Shown here one piece after another: positions 18,206 to 25,872 of a stretch of 64,000 nucleotides of DNA. The notes beneath the pieces were generated by a model. That model made no database searches. It had not been told where the DNA came from and saw only the letters and a list, made by a program, of their open reading frames with translations. Positions within the stretch are counted from its first letter, which is position 1, and each line of letters opens with the position of its first letter. This DNA is from an uncultured Acetatifactor sp. (lineage in GTDB: Bacteria; Bacillota; Clostridia; Lachnospirales; Lachnospiraceae): contig CAJTKW010000002.1 in assembly GCA_910577035.1 (NCBI GenBank), positions 53,698 through 117,697 of the forward strand. Direction: 5' to 3'. The position numbers and the translations under genes are program-made.

Positions 18206-20497
18206 ATGACAGAAAAAATTAACCGTGAGGAAATGCTGGTTTATTTTGAAGGTTTTGACAGCCTTCATCATAAATATTTCAACGATGAGGCAGATTCGGA
18301 AGATTTTGCCTTAAGGGAGGAAATTGCAGGCTGCTTTGGCGTAAAGAACCAGCAGGGTCATGAAATTCAGGAAGTAACGGAGATCTTCCGGACGATCGAT
18401 AAGGTGTACCATTACGGAAGTGATGAAAACTCCAGAGAAATGAATCTGCTGGAGCAGGTAACAGATAAGTTTCTGGTGCAGTATGTGGATATAGACGGGA
18501 TGAAGGAGCTGTTTCGCCCTTCTTTCTTTCACTTTGAATGGATGATGCACCTGGAATACGTGCAGAAGAAACATGATTACAGTTATTACAGAGACCATTA
18601 TCTTCATCAGATCCGCAATCTGTACGAGATGCTTTTTTTGCTGCAGGAAAAAGGCCTGTGGCGGGATTGCATGGAGATATACAGGCAAAGACGGAATACA
18701 GTGGCAAACCGCATGGCAGAAAGTGTGGAAGGGCAGAAGAAGGCATTATCGGGGGAAAGTGCAGGGCTGCTGAGCCGGTCCTTTGGAGACCCGGATGAAT
18801 GGTGCTATCACTATATTATTTTTTCCACGGCTATTGTATCGGCGCTGGTGCACGATATAGGATACCCGATTACCTATATGAAGCGAAATCTGGGTACTTT
18901 ACAGGACTTTTTGCCGCTGTCAAATCTGTTCATGGGACTGGACGACGGAATTCCAAGGATAAAGAGCCTGCTGGGCAGCAGTCTGTTGTTTGAGACAGTG
19001 GATAATAATGAGATTGTCAGAAAGCTGCGGGAGGATGATCACGGTGCTTATTCCGCAATTATTTTATTGTGTCAGTATTACGACAACGGTAAAATATTCA
19101 GTCTGGAGCCTGCAAAGCGTATGATTATTGAATTGTCAGCGCTGGTGATCTATAATCATACCCTGCGCCATCATTTTCAAAATGAGAAAAAGTATGACAG
19201 ATACCAGAATGTTTTTACGGATAATCCTATCTCTTATTTATTCAGACTGTGCGATGACATGCAGGAATGGGAGCGGGTTTATTTTGAGATAACAGGGAAA
19301 GGGACTTTCTTTATTTGCGATAAATGTAAAAAACCTATGATCCGCAGCAGGAACAAATCACATTATTATGAACCCAAAGATAAGGAAGGCCGGATGGACG
19401 AGTGCCAATATGAGTATGAATGCGGATGCGGGGCAAAAGGGATCAATACGACAACCTTTCCGTACCGGCGTCTGATGAATGTTGCACCCTTCACGGAGCT
19501 GATACTGGAGGATGACTATAAAGCTGCAGGTGATACGTCCAATGCCAAAGGGGTAAAGGCAGCAGCCGGGAAAAAGCCAGCGCGGCGGGAAGAACAACGG
19601 TGGACTCTGGAATTGAAATGTAATAAGGGCGTGCTGCTGCAGCTGGCCAGATACAATCCGGACTTTGCAGTGCAAAGGGCAAGAGGAATCCGGGAGCTGC
19701 GTGGTCTGACCAGGGGGCAGGCGATGCTTCCCCACCTGTTTGTCAGTACGTTTGTGTCAAACAATCCGGTAGCAATCAAGACCGAGATACTGAACGAGTT
19801 TATAAAGAGAAATCCGGCAATTCAGAAGCAAATTGCAAGTGTACTGGAGAATAGAAGCATAAAGGATGCTTATGGGGAAAAGGAATTTTGCGAAAGCTGG
19901 AGGGAAATTATTGGCGGCATCAGGAGGATGCCCATTGAGGACATACAAGGGCAGATAGCTGATATTTTCCGGAAGGAATACTGCAAAATGCACCGGATGG
20001 ACAAAGGAGGGAATGCGGAAGAAAAGGATCCGGCAGAGGCGGAGGAAGTAGCCTGGATCCCGAATACTTCCATCGGCTTCTACCTTTTTCTGCTCATTTT
20101 TTGCAATATTGTAAATAAGGTTGCGTTTGAGAGCGAGGCAGGAAGGGATACGGATGGCAGGAAAAAGCGGGAAGCATATGAATTGGCATTGAATGCACGG
20201 TTTACTGAGTATGGGAACAGGATTGCTGCCGAATGGGAAATATCGGATCCGGAGCTGACGGTTCTGATAGCGGATTGTATTGTCTGCAGGTATGGCAATA
20301 TTTCCGCCGATGATTTTTTTGAGGGAAGGAATTCTTTTCGATATGATCTGCGTATTCCCCTGCGGACTGATCTGAGGGAAATTCTCAAAAAGTATACCAG
20401 GGAACCGGAAAATACGGCATCAGGCGGACAAAAATATGATTATTACTCCGATTATTATTTTTTCTACATAATGGATTACCTGAATATGCACATTTGA
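18206..20497 (+). CDS. HD-domain phosphohydrolase-like protein with zinc-ribbon-like insert
   Basis: About 763 residues from ATG 18206, preceded by GAAGGAG. The first 200 residues are helical. A set of residues typical of HD metal-dependent phosphohydrolases runs H131/H134, H216-D217 (SALVHDIGYPI), H279 (DDHGAYSAI), H318 (IYNHTLRHHF) and D350/D351 (LCDDMQEW). After it, near 371-408, lie C371xxC374, C400, C406 and C408, a likely zinc ribbon. The rest (420-763) matches nothing I know. HD enzymes cleave nucleotides or phosphodiesters; the substrate here is unknown. It begins 27 bases after the ParA-like gene and closes the cassette. No toxin or CRISPR-type neighbour is present. Confidence 0.78.
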   Translation: MTEKINREEMLVYFEGFDSLHHKYFNDEADSEDFALREEIAGCFGVKNQQGHEIQEVTEIFRTIDKVYHYGSDENSREMNLLEQVTDKFLVQYVDIDGMKELFRPSFFHFEWMMHLEYVQKKHDYSYYRDHYLHQIRNLYEMLFLLQEKGLWRDCMEIYRQRRNTVANRMAESVEGQKKALSGESAGLLSRSFGDPDEWCYHYIIFSTAIVSALVHDIGYPITYMKRNLGTLQDFLPLSNLFMGLDDGIPRIKSLLGSSLLFETVDNNEIVRKLREDDHGAYSAIILLCQYYDNGKIFSLEPAKRMIIELSALVIYNHTLRHHFQNEKKYDRYQNVFTDNPISYLFRLCDDMQEWERVYFEITGKGTFFICDKCKKPMIRSRNKSHYYEPKDKEGRMDECQYEYECGCGAKGINTTTFPYRRLMNVAPFTELILEDDYKAAGDTSNAKGVKAAAGKKPARREEQRWTLELKCNKGVLLQLARYNPDFAVQRARGIRELRGLTRGQAMLPHLFVSTFVSNNPVAIKTEILNEFIKRNPAIQKQIASVLENRSIKDAYGEKEFCESWREIIGGIRRMPIEDIQGQIADIFRKEYCKMHRMDKGGNAEEKDPAEAEEVAWIPNTSIGFYLFLLIFCNIVNKVAFESEAGRDTDGRKKREAYELALNARFTEYGNRIAAEWEISDPELTVLIADCIVCRYGNISADDFFEGRNSFRYDLRIPLRTDLREILKKYTREPENTASGGQKYDYYSDYYFFYIMDYLNMHI

Positions 20498-20522
20498 CGA
20501 ATTTTAGCGTCGGATTCATTTC

Positions 20523-20551
20523 AGCGTAGAAAAGTTATTCTTGCTTTTTTT
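20523..20551 (+). terminator. Weak terminator candidate after the cassette
   Basis: AGC-AGAA (20523-20531) can pair with TTCT-GCT (20538-20545) around small bulges, followed by a run of T to 20551. The stem is short, and the sequence overlaps the -35 box of the next promoter, so the call is tentative. Confidence 0.3.
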
Positions 20552-20569
20552 CCTGCAGAGTGTTAAAAT
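20541..20569 (+). promoter_or_regulatory. Promoter of the LoaP-led 30-kb operon
   Basis: TTGCTT (20541-20546), a 17-base spacer and TAAAAT (20564-20569) form a vegetative promoter just after the cassette. It would start a transcript near 20577 and give a leader of about 240 bases before the antiterminator gene. No other equally good promoter is seen in the following 30 kb, so it probably drives the whole second polysaccharide operon. Confidence 0.6.
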
Positions 20570-20576
20570 CACGGTA

Positions 20577-20810
20577 ATGTAAAATATCTAAAAGTATCAT
20601 TTCGAGGGTTCCTGAAGCGTGGGCACTTGAACCTTTGAGGGTATCACATATTCGGATGCAGGACAGGTCCCGGAAACAAGGGGTGCGCATCGACATGATT
20701 ATGCCATGGCAGAGTACGTCTGCCGGGCATAAATGGCGAAGCTTACCCTAAACAGCCCTGTGCCGCAGACTGCTACGGCAGGAGGAATGGAGTATCCATA
20801 ATGTGGAGGG
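20577..20810 (+). ncRNA. Structured 5' leader RNA before the antiterminator gene
   Basis: This gene-free stretch can fold into several hairpins. GGTTC (20607-20611) pairs with GAACC (20629-20633). A long stem joins TTATGCC (20699-20705) and GGCATAA (20726-20732), enclosing GGCAGA (20708-20713) and TCTGCC (20719-20724). TGCCG (20761-20765) pairs with CGGCA (20776-20780). LoaP-type antiterminators are known to act through RNA hairpins in the leader of their target operons, so this may be the loading site. I do not recognise it as a catalogued riboswitch. Confidence 0.5.
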
Positions 20811-20817
20811 TATGACA

Positions 20818-21360
20818 ATGTATTATGTGCTGCAGGTGGCACCGGGAAAAGAAGCAGATACAGAAGCTTATATCACAAAAAGGGTAGCGGACGAACTGTA
20901 TTCTTCCTGTTTTCACCCCGTGCGTTGTGTGAGAAAGAAGTTTCATGGGGAATGGAAGGACCGGCATGAGAAGCTGCTGCCCGGATATGTGTTTATGAGC
21001 AGTGAAAATGCAGAAGAGCTGTATCTGGCATTGAAAGATATACCCATGCTGACGAAGTTTCTGGGATGGGATCTGGAATATGTTACGGCACTTACCGGGC
21101 AGGAGACGGAATGGCTGGAAGCACTGGTCTCCGCAGGCCGGGACGGCAGGACTACCGGAGAGGTTTCCCTTTCCCGGATAGAAGTAGACGAAAATGATGA
21201 AATAAAGATTCTTTCCGGGCCCCTGCAGAACATGGAAGGTATGGTAAAACGGATTAACCTGCATAAACGGATTGCGGAGGTTGAAGTGGAGTTTATGGGA
21301 AGAATGACGGTAATCCATCTGGGAATTGAGATGGTGGAAAAGAAATCAACAGAAAAATAA
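20818..21360 (+). CDS. loaP: LoaP/NusG-like transcription antiterminator
   Basis: A protein of about 180 residues with an NGN-type N-terminal domain (MYYVLQVAPGKEADTEAYI, then LLPGYVFMSS near 55-65) and a C-terminal KOW domain (LSGPLQNMEGMVKRINLHKR near 130-150). This is the layout of specialised NusG paralogues that let RNA polymerase read through terminators in long polysaccharide operons. ATG 20818 lies 7 bases after GGAGGG; in-frame GTG 20803 and ATG 20812 overlap that site and are less likely. It is the first gene after a structured leader and is followed at once by an intrinsic terminator, an arrangement expected for autoregulated processive antitermination. Confidence 0.87.
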   Translation: MYYVLQVAPGKEADTEAYITKRVADELYSSCFHPVRCVRKKFHGEWKDRHEKLLPGYVFMSSENAEELYLALKDIPMLTKFLGWDLEYVTALTGQETEWLEALVSAGRDGRTTGEVSLSRIEVDENDEIKILSGPLQNMEGMVKRINLHKRIAEVEVEFMGRMTVIHLGIEMVEKKSTEK

Positions 21361-21377
21361 AGTGAACTAAAGCTTTT

Positions 21378-21403
21378 GAGCGCCGAAAGGCGCTTATTTT
21401 ATT
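21378..21403 (+). terminator. Intrinsic terminator directly after loaP
   Basis: GAGCGCC (21378-21384) and GGCGCTT (21389-21395) form a 7-bp stem closed by a GAAA loop, followed by TTATTTTATT. It lies between the antiterminator gene and the first biosynthetic gene. Expression of the rest of the operon should therefore need read-through. Confidence 0.75.
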
Positions 21404-21446
21404 GTCCGCAGTTTGCGGCCATTTGACTGGAAAGGAATAGGAGGAA

Positions 21447-22652
21447 ATGATGCGAATCCTGTTTTCACCGCCGGATATATCTCAGGCGGAAATAAATGAG
21501 GTGGCAGATGTATTGCGTTCAGGCTGGATAACAACCGGATCACGCACGAAGGAACTGGAAAGAAAATGTGCGGAATGGATCGGTGTGCCGGAGAGTGTCT
21601 GCCTGAATTCCCAGACAGCCTGTGCGGAGATGACTCTTCGGCTGCTGGGGGTCGGAGAAAAGGACGAATGTATCACATCTGCTTATACCTATACGGCTTC
21701 AGCATCTGTAGTCTGTCATGTAGGTGCAGGGCTAAAGCTGATAGATGTTCAGGCGGACTCCTTTGAAATGGACTATGATGCACTGGAAGCCGCCATAACG
21801 GAAAAGACAAAAGTCATTATTCCGGTAGATTTAGGCGGTGTTCCCTGCGACTATGAACGCATTTTTGAGATCGTGGAGAGAAAGAGGGGGTTATTCCGCC
21901 CGGCCAACGCACTCCAAAAGGCAATTGGCAGGATTGTCGTGATGGCGGATTCCGCCCATGCGTTTGGGGCCCGGTGGCGTGGACAGATGGTGGGAAATGT
22001 GGCGGATTTCTCCTGCTTCAGTTTCCATGCTGTGAAGAACTTTACGACTGCTGAGGGGGGCTGTGTTACCTGGAGGCAGATAGAAGGGGTAAAGGACGAA
22101 GAGATTTACCGACGATACCAATTGCTGTCCCTACACGGGCAGTCGAAGGATGCCCTCGCGAAGACAAAATGCGGCAGTTGGGAGTATGATGTGCTTGGCT
22201 CATGGTATAAATGCAATATGACAGATGTTGCAGCAGCTATCGGGTTAGGACAGATGGAACGCTATGCCGGGCTGCTGAAAAGGCGGCGGCAGTTGATCGA
22301 ACGGTATGACAGAGCGTTTCGGCCGCTGGGGATAGAGACCCTGTCTCACTATACGAATGAACACGATTCCTCCGGGCATCTGTACATCACCAGGATTCCG
22401 GGGATCACAGGAGAGCAGCGCAACGAGATTATTGCCGGAATGGCGGAGGCAGGAATAGCCTGTAATGTCCATTATAAGCCCTTACCGCTGCTGACAGCGT
22501 ATCAAAAGATGGGATTCGATATAAAGGATTATCCCAATGCCTATGCGCATTTTGTGAACGAAGTCACACTGCCCCTGCACACTAGGCTTACGGATGAGGA
22601 AGCTGCGTATGTGGCGGAGGAGTATGAGCGGATCGTAAAGGAATATTTGTAG
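21447..22652 (+). CDS. DegT/DnrJ/EryC1/StrS-family sugar aminotransferase
   Basis: A 401-residue PLP-dependent enzyme that would aminate a 4-keto or 3-keto nucleotide sugar. The N-terminus reads PPDISQAEINEVADVLRSGW and TTGSRTKELE. The PLP-binding aspartate lies in VMADSAHAFGA, and the Schiff-base lysine is in FSFHAVKNFTTAEGG near residue 200. The length is usual. ATG 21447 or 21450 follows AGGAGGAA; 21450 has the better spacing. It is the first biosynthetic gene after the loaP terminator and precedes formyltransferase and deacetylase genes. Making a 4-amino sugar that is then N-formylated is therefore plausible. It is one of three DegT enzymes in the window. Confidence 0.88.
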   Translation: MMRILFSPPDISQAEINEVADVLRSGWITTGSRTKELERKCAEWIGVPESVCLNSQTACAEMTLRLLGVGEKDECITSAYTYTASASVVCHVGAGLKLIDVQADSFEMDYDALEAAITEKTKVIIPVDLGGVPCDYERIFEIVERKRGLFRPANALQKAIGRIVVMADSAHAFGARWRGQMVGNVADFSCFSFHAVKNFTTAEGGCVTWRQIEGVKDEEIYRRYQLLSLHGQSKDALAKTKCGSWEYDVLGSWYKCNMTDVAAAIGLGQMERYAGLLKRRRQLIERYDRAFRPLGIETLSHYTNEHDSSGHLYITRIPGITGEQRNEIIAGMAEAGIACNVHYKPLPLLTAYQKMGFDIKDYPNAYAHFVNEVTLPLHTRLTDEEAAYVAEEYERIVKEYL

Positions 22653-22695
22653 ATCAGATCGGTTATTCTTATATTTTGTCAAAGGATTATGTCAA

Positions 22696-23673
22696 ATGGC
22701 GATAAAAATTGTCTGGGTGGGATGCCACAGCGAAGGGCTGGACGCCTTTAAAAAATTATTGGGCAGCGGCAGAAAAATTGAGACATTTATTACATTGGAT
22801 GACGATGCGTTTCAAAAACGTTCATCCGGAACTCGGGGATATTCTGAGCTATGTGAAAAATATAGGGTTCCGGTCAAACTGGTTTCCAGCATAAAAAGTG
22901 ACGAGGCATATCATATCATTGAGGAAAACTGTCCGGACTTGCTGATTGTCCTGGGCTGGAGTGAAATTCTGCCGGAAAGGATTTTAGAGATACCGACAAT
23001 AGGAACGGTGGGGGCGCATGCTTCCATGCTTCCTCACAACAGGGGAAGCGCTCCGATTAATTGGGCAATTATCAACGGGGAAACGGAGTGTGGGAATTCC
23101 CTGATGTGGCTGGATAAGGAAGTTGATCAGGGTGATATTATCGATCAGACGGCCTTTGAAATTAGTCCTTATGATACGTGCGCCACATTATATGATCAGG
23201 TTGCGTTGACGAATACGGACATGCTGCTGCGCCTGATTGAGCGCCTGGAGCAGAATTTGGGTCCGGTGATGCTCAGAAAGAATATAACGGAAGAACCTGT
23301 TCTGCCTCGTCGAAGGCCTAAAGACGGTCTTGTTTTCTGGAATCAATCCAGTCAAAAGATATATGATTTTATTCGTGCTCTGACGGTTCCTTATCCCGGA
23401 GCTTTCTCCTTTTTCAATCAAAAGAAATATTATATCTGGTCGGCGTCTTTACTGCCGGGAAACCTGGTGAACGAATGTCCCGGGGCAATTCTCGGAAACG
23501 TATACAGTCCGGTGGAGGATGCCTGCGGTATTCAGGTGGCTTGCAAAACGGGAGCAATCATTATACATGAACTTGAGGAGGAAGCGGGAAAAACATACAG
23601 AGGAAGAACTTTGACGGAAGCTGATTTTAGCGGCTGCTTTACACAAGGGGAAACATGCGGGGTATGGAAATGA
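22696..23673 (+). CDS. Formyltransferase-family enzyme (sugar N-formyltransferase candidate)
   Basis: The 325-residue product resembles methionyl-tRNA formyltransferase-fold enzymes that use 10-formyl-tetrahydrofolate. It has the LLPxxRG-like stretch HASMLPHNRGSAPINWAI near residues 113-130 and DQGDIIDQ, which holds the conserved Asp. The catalytic Asn that usually lies two residues before His is Gly here (VGAHAS), a variant I cannot interpret. The C-terminal part would be the substrate-specific domain. In this setting, after a sugar aminotransferase, it is more likely a nucleotide-sugar N-formyltransferase than a tRNA enzyme. The stop overlaps the start of the deacetylase gene. Confidence 0.75.
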   Translation: MAIKIVWVGCHSEGLDAFKKLLGSGRKIETFITLDDDAFQKRSSGTRGYSELCEKYRVPVKLVSSIKSDEAYHIIEENCPDLLIVLGWSEILPERILEIPTIGTVGAHASMLPHNRGSAPINWAIINGETECGNSLMWLDKEVDQGDIIDQTAFEISPYDTCATLYDQVALTNTDMLLRLIERLEQNLGPVMLRKNITEEPVLPRRRPKDGLVFWNQSSQKIYDFIRALTVPYPGAFSFFNQKKYYIWSASLLPGNLVNECPGAILGNVYSPVEDACGIQVACKTGAIIIHELEEEAGKTYRGRTLTEADFSGCFTQGETCGVWK

Positions 23674-24320
23674 AAAAGGTATTGGTGGTGGCCGCCCATC
23701 CGGATGACGAGCTGCTGGGCGTCGGAGGAACAGTGGCACGGCATGTTCAGGCGGGCGATGAAGTATATTCGGTCATTGCCTGCGAAGGGGAATCCTTACG
23801 GTATCAAAAGGATGTGGGACAAGCCGAAGCGATAAAAAAGGCGGCAGAAATATTGGGAGTCAGGCAAGTGTTTCATTTGAAATTCCCGGATCAGCGGTTA
23901 GATACCTATACGCTGGTTGATATTATTTCTCCCCTGGAAGACATATCCAATGAAATTAAGCCCAACATCGTATATTGTCAGTGGGGAGGAGACGTCAACA
24001 GAGATCATAAAATTTTGTTTGAAGCTGCTACAGTTGCATTTCGTCCTTTGGACAAGTGGATAGAGGAGTTTTTAACGTTTTATACCGTGAGCAGTACGGA
24101 GTGGGGTTATCCCAGAAATTTTGTGCCTGATACGTGGGTAGACATTACAGAAACGATTCATAAGAAATCGGAAGCATTTCGAGCTTATCAATCGGAAATA
24201 AGGGAATACCCACATCCCCGATCGGAAAGAGCTTTGGAAAATGCAGCGCGGTTTTTTGGCAATCAATGTACGATGGACGCTGCGGAAGTTTTTATGACAG
24301 TCAGAAGAATAAAAAGGTAG
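23670..24320 (+). CDS. PIG-L/LmbE-family deacetylase
   Basis: A 216-residue enzyme with VVAAHPDDELLGVGGT at residues 7-22, the zinc-binding AHPDDE motif of PIG-L deacetylases. These remove N-acetyl groups from amino sugars such as GlcNAc. A later DVNRDHK segment gives further metal ligands. ATG 23670 overlaps the preceding stop as ATGA and is preferred over the upstream in-frame ATG at 23655. Placed between a formyltransferase and a priming transferase, it may free an amino group for formylation or act on a lipid-linked sugar. The target is unknown. Confidence 0.85.
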   Translation: MKKVLVVAAHPDDELLGVGGTVARHVQAGDEVYSVIACEGESLRYQKDVGQAEAIKKAAEILGVRQVFHLKFPDQRLDTYTLVDIISPLEDISNEIKPNIVYCQWGGDVNRDHKILFEAATVAFRPLDKWIEEFLTFYTVSSTEWGYPRNFVPDTWVDITETIHKKSEAFRAYQSEIREYPHPRSERALENAARFFGNQCTMDAAEVFMTVRRIKR

Positions 24321-24324
24321 TGCC

Positions 24325-25002
24325 ATGAAAAATAAAAGTTATGCGGTAAAACGAATTTTCGATTTATTATTATCCGTGTTTGCCGCTGTGATTTTATCGC
24401 CCATTATGATAATTGCTGCAGCAGGGATTAAAATATCTGACAGAGGGCCGGTATTATATAAAGCCAAACGTATGGGAAAAGAGATGAATCCCATTGATAT
24501 ATATAAATTTAGAACAATGCGTGTAAATTCAGATCGGAGCGGAAGTATTACGGCGAAAAATGATTCGCGCGTTTTTTTGTTTGGAAGGCTTCTTCGCAAG
24601 ACAAAAATAGATGAGCTCCCGCAGCTTTTTAATATTTTGAACGGCAGCATGTCTGTGATCGGGCCAAGGCCTGAAGATGTGGGGATCGTGAACAAATACT
24701 ACTCTGATGAACAGAAAAGAACACTGAAGGTTCTGCCCGGACTGGCAAGTCCTGGCAGTATTTTTAATTATACCCACGGAGACCGGTATTTATCGGATAC
24801 AGATACGGACCAAGCCTATATTGAAAAGTTAATGCCCATTAAGCTGGCCATGGATTTGTACTATGTGGATAACTGGACTTTATGGTATGATGTTGAGCTG
24901 ATTTTCAGGACAATTATGGTTATTATCCTGCGACTGTTAGGGAAAAGGAAATTTTCATATCCGAAAGAGTATGCTGCGGAAAAATGTAGAGCGGAAAGAT
25001 GA
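24325..25002 (+). CDS. Priming sugar-phosphate transferase (short form)
   Basis: A 225-residue bacterial sugar transferase with one N-terminal hydrophobic helix (about 13-35), YKAKRMG, KFRTM, DELPQLFNILNG and IGPRPEDVGIV. It lacks the multi-helix N-terminal part seen in the long form at 943, so it is the minimal PglC/WcaJ-C type. It links the first sugar phosphate to undecaprenyl phosphate for the second polymer. It begins 4 bases after the deacetylase gene. Its stop overlaps, as ATGA, the start of a broken GT4 fragment, which suggests that a transferase gene once followed directly. Confidence 0.88.
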   Translation: MKNKSYAVKRIFDLLLSVFAAVILSPIMIIAAAGIKISDRGPVLYKAKRMGKEMNPIDIYKFRTMRVNSDRSGSITAKNDSRVFLFGRLLRKTKIDELPQLFNILNGSMSVIGPRPEDVGIVNKYYSDEQKRTLKVLPGLASPGSIFNYTHGDRYLSDTDTDQAYIEKLMPIKLAMDLYYVDNWTLWYDVELIFRTIMVIILRLLGKRKFSYPKEYAAEKCRAER

Positions 25003-25100
25003 AGATATTACCGGCAAACCGTTTTGCAGGCGCTCCGGAGACAGGGGTGGAGTTCGGGCCTTATTACTTTGTAAAGGAATGGATTGAGAGAGGAATTTGA
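24999..25100 (+). pseudogene. Truncated remnant of a GT4 glycosyltransferase start
   Basis: ATG 24999 overlaps the preceding stop and opens 33 codons ending TGA 25098-25100. The peptide runs through NRFAGAPETGVEFGPYYFVKEW. It matches, position by position, the first residues of the intact GT4 at 25869 (NHYAGSLEMGMEFRPYYFAREW). It is therefore the leftover 5' end of a related gene, cut where the methyltransferase gene now begins. Confidence 0.7.
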
Positions 25101-25104
25101 AAGG

Positions 25105-25872
25105 ATGAAAAGAAAAGCTGATAAACCGGAAGAACTCATTAAAGATATTGTGGAGTGGGATGTTAAAAACTGGTGGAGAGCAATTGAATACTGGGAAGAG
25201 ACGAAGCAATTTGATGATATGAAAGGAAAGAAGGTTCTGGATATAGGTGGAAGAGGAGGGGGCCTATCCTTATATTGGGCGCTGAAGGGCGCTGAGGTTA
25301 TCTGCTCGGATGTCAGCGGAGATAGTTTTGAAAACGCGAAATTGCTTCATCAAAAGTATGGGGTAGAAAACAAAATAAAATATGAGGTGATAGATGCGAC
25401 GAAAATTCCGTATCAGAATGTTTTTGACATGATCTGTTTTAAATCCGTTCTGGGGGGAGTGGGGTACGATGACAATTTTGACAGGCAGAAGCAAGCAATG
25501 GAGAGTATTTATGCGGCATTGAATGAAAATGGAACACTCTGTTTTTGTGAAAATCTGATAGCATCTCCGGTACATCAGTTTGCACGAAAGAAATTTACAG
25601 GCTGGGGGAGCAGGTGGAGATATTTAACTACAGATGAAATAAAGGAACTGACAAAAGAATTCCAGACGATAAAATTTCGGACTTTTGGTTTTTGGGGGGT
25701 ATTTGGAAGGACAAAGTGGTTATCCAATGTTTTAGGAACATTGGACGGATACATTGACAGATCTATAAAAGAAGAGAACAGATACATTATTTCCTGTGTC
25801 TGCAGTAAAAAAGGACAAAAGGCAACCTGTAGAGTGGAAAAGGACAGGATTGCGGGTGGGGAGGAAGTATGA
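25105..25872 (+). CDS. Class I SAM-dependent methyltransferase
   Basis: A 255-residue cytoplasmic enzyme with the SAM-binding motif VLDIGGRGGGLSLYWALKG near residues 45-63, an acidic residue at the end of strand 2 (VICSDVSGDS) and a motif II region FDMICFKSVLGG. It probably methylates a sugar or an acceptor of the polymer (O- or N-methylation); the substrate is unknown. ATG 25105 is chosen because an in-frame TTG at 25084 lies within the remnant gene. The stop overlaps the ATG of the next GT4 gene. The gene is somewhat AT-rich compared with its neighbours and sits exactly between two related GT4 starts, a sign of insertion. Confidence 0.8.
   Translation: MKRKADKPEELIKDIVEWDVKNWWRAIEYWEETKQFDDMKGKKVLDIGGRGGGLSLYWALKGAEVICSDVSGDSFENAKLLHQKYGVENKIKYEVIDATKIPYQNVFDMICFKSVLGGVGYDDNFDRQKQAMESIYAALNENGTLCFCENLIASPVHQFARKKFTGWGSRWRYLTTDEIKELTKEFQTIKFRTFGFWGVFGRTKWLSNVLGTLDGYIDRSIKEENRYIISCVCSKKGQKATCRVEKDRIAGGEEV

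Noticed and set aside
20577..20810. Known riboswitch classes (cobalamin, SAM, c-di-GMP) in the loaP leader
   Set aside because: I could not find the conserved core sequences of these classes; the hairpins alone do not support a ligand-binding call.
20787..20815. Tiny upstream open frames (four codons each) at ATG 20787 and ATG 20801
   Set aside because: The first start is one base from its only ribosome site and both overlap the region before loaP; they are more likely chance than leader peptides.
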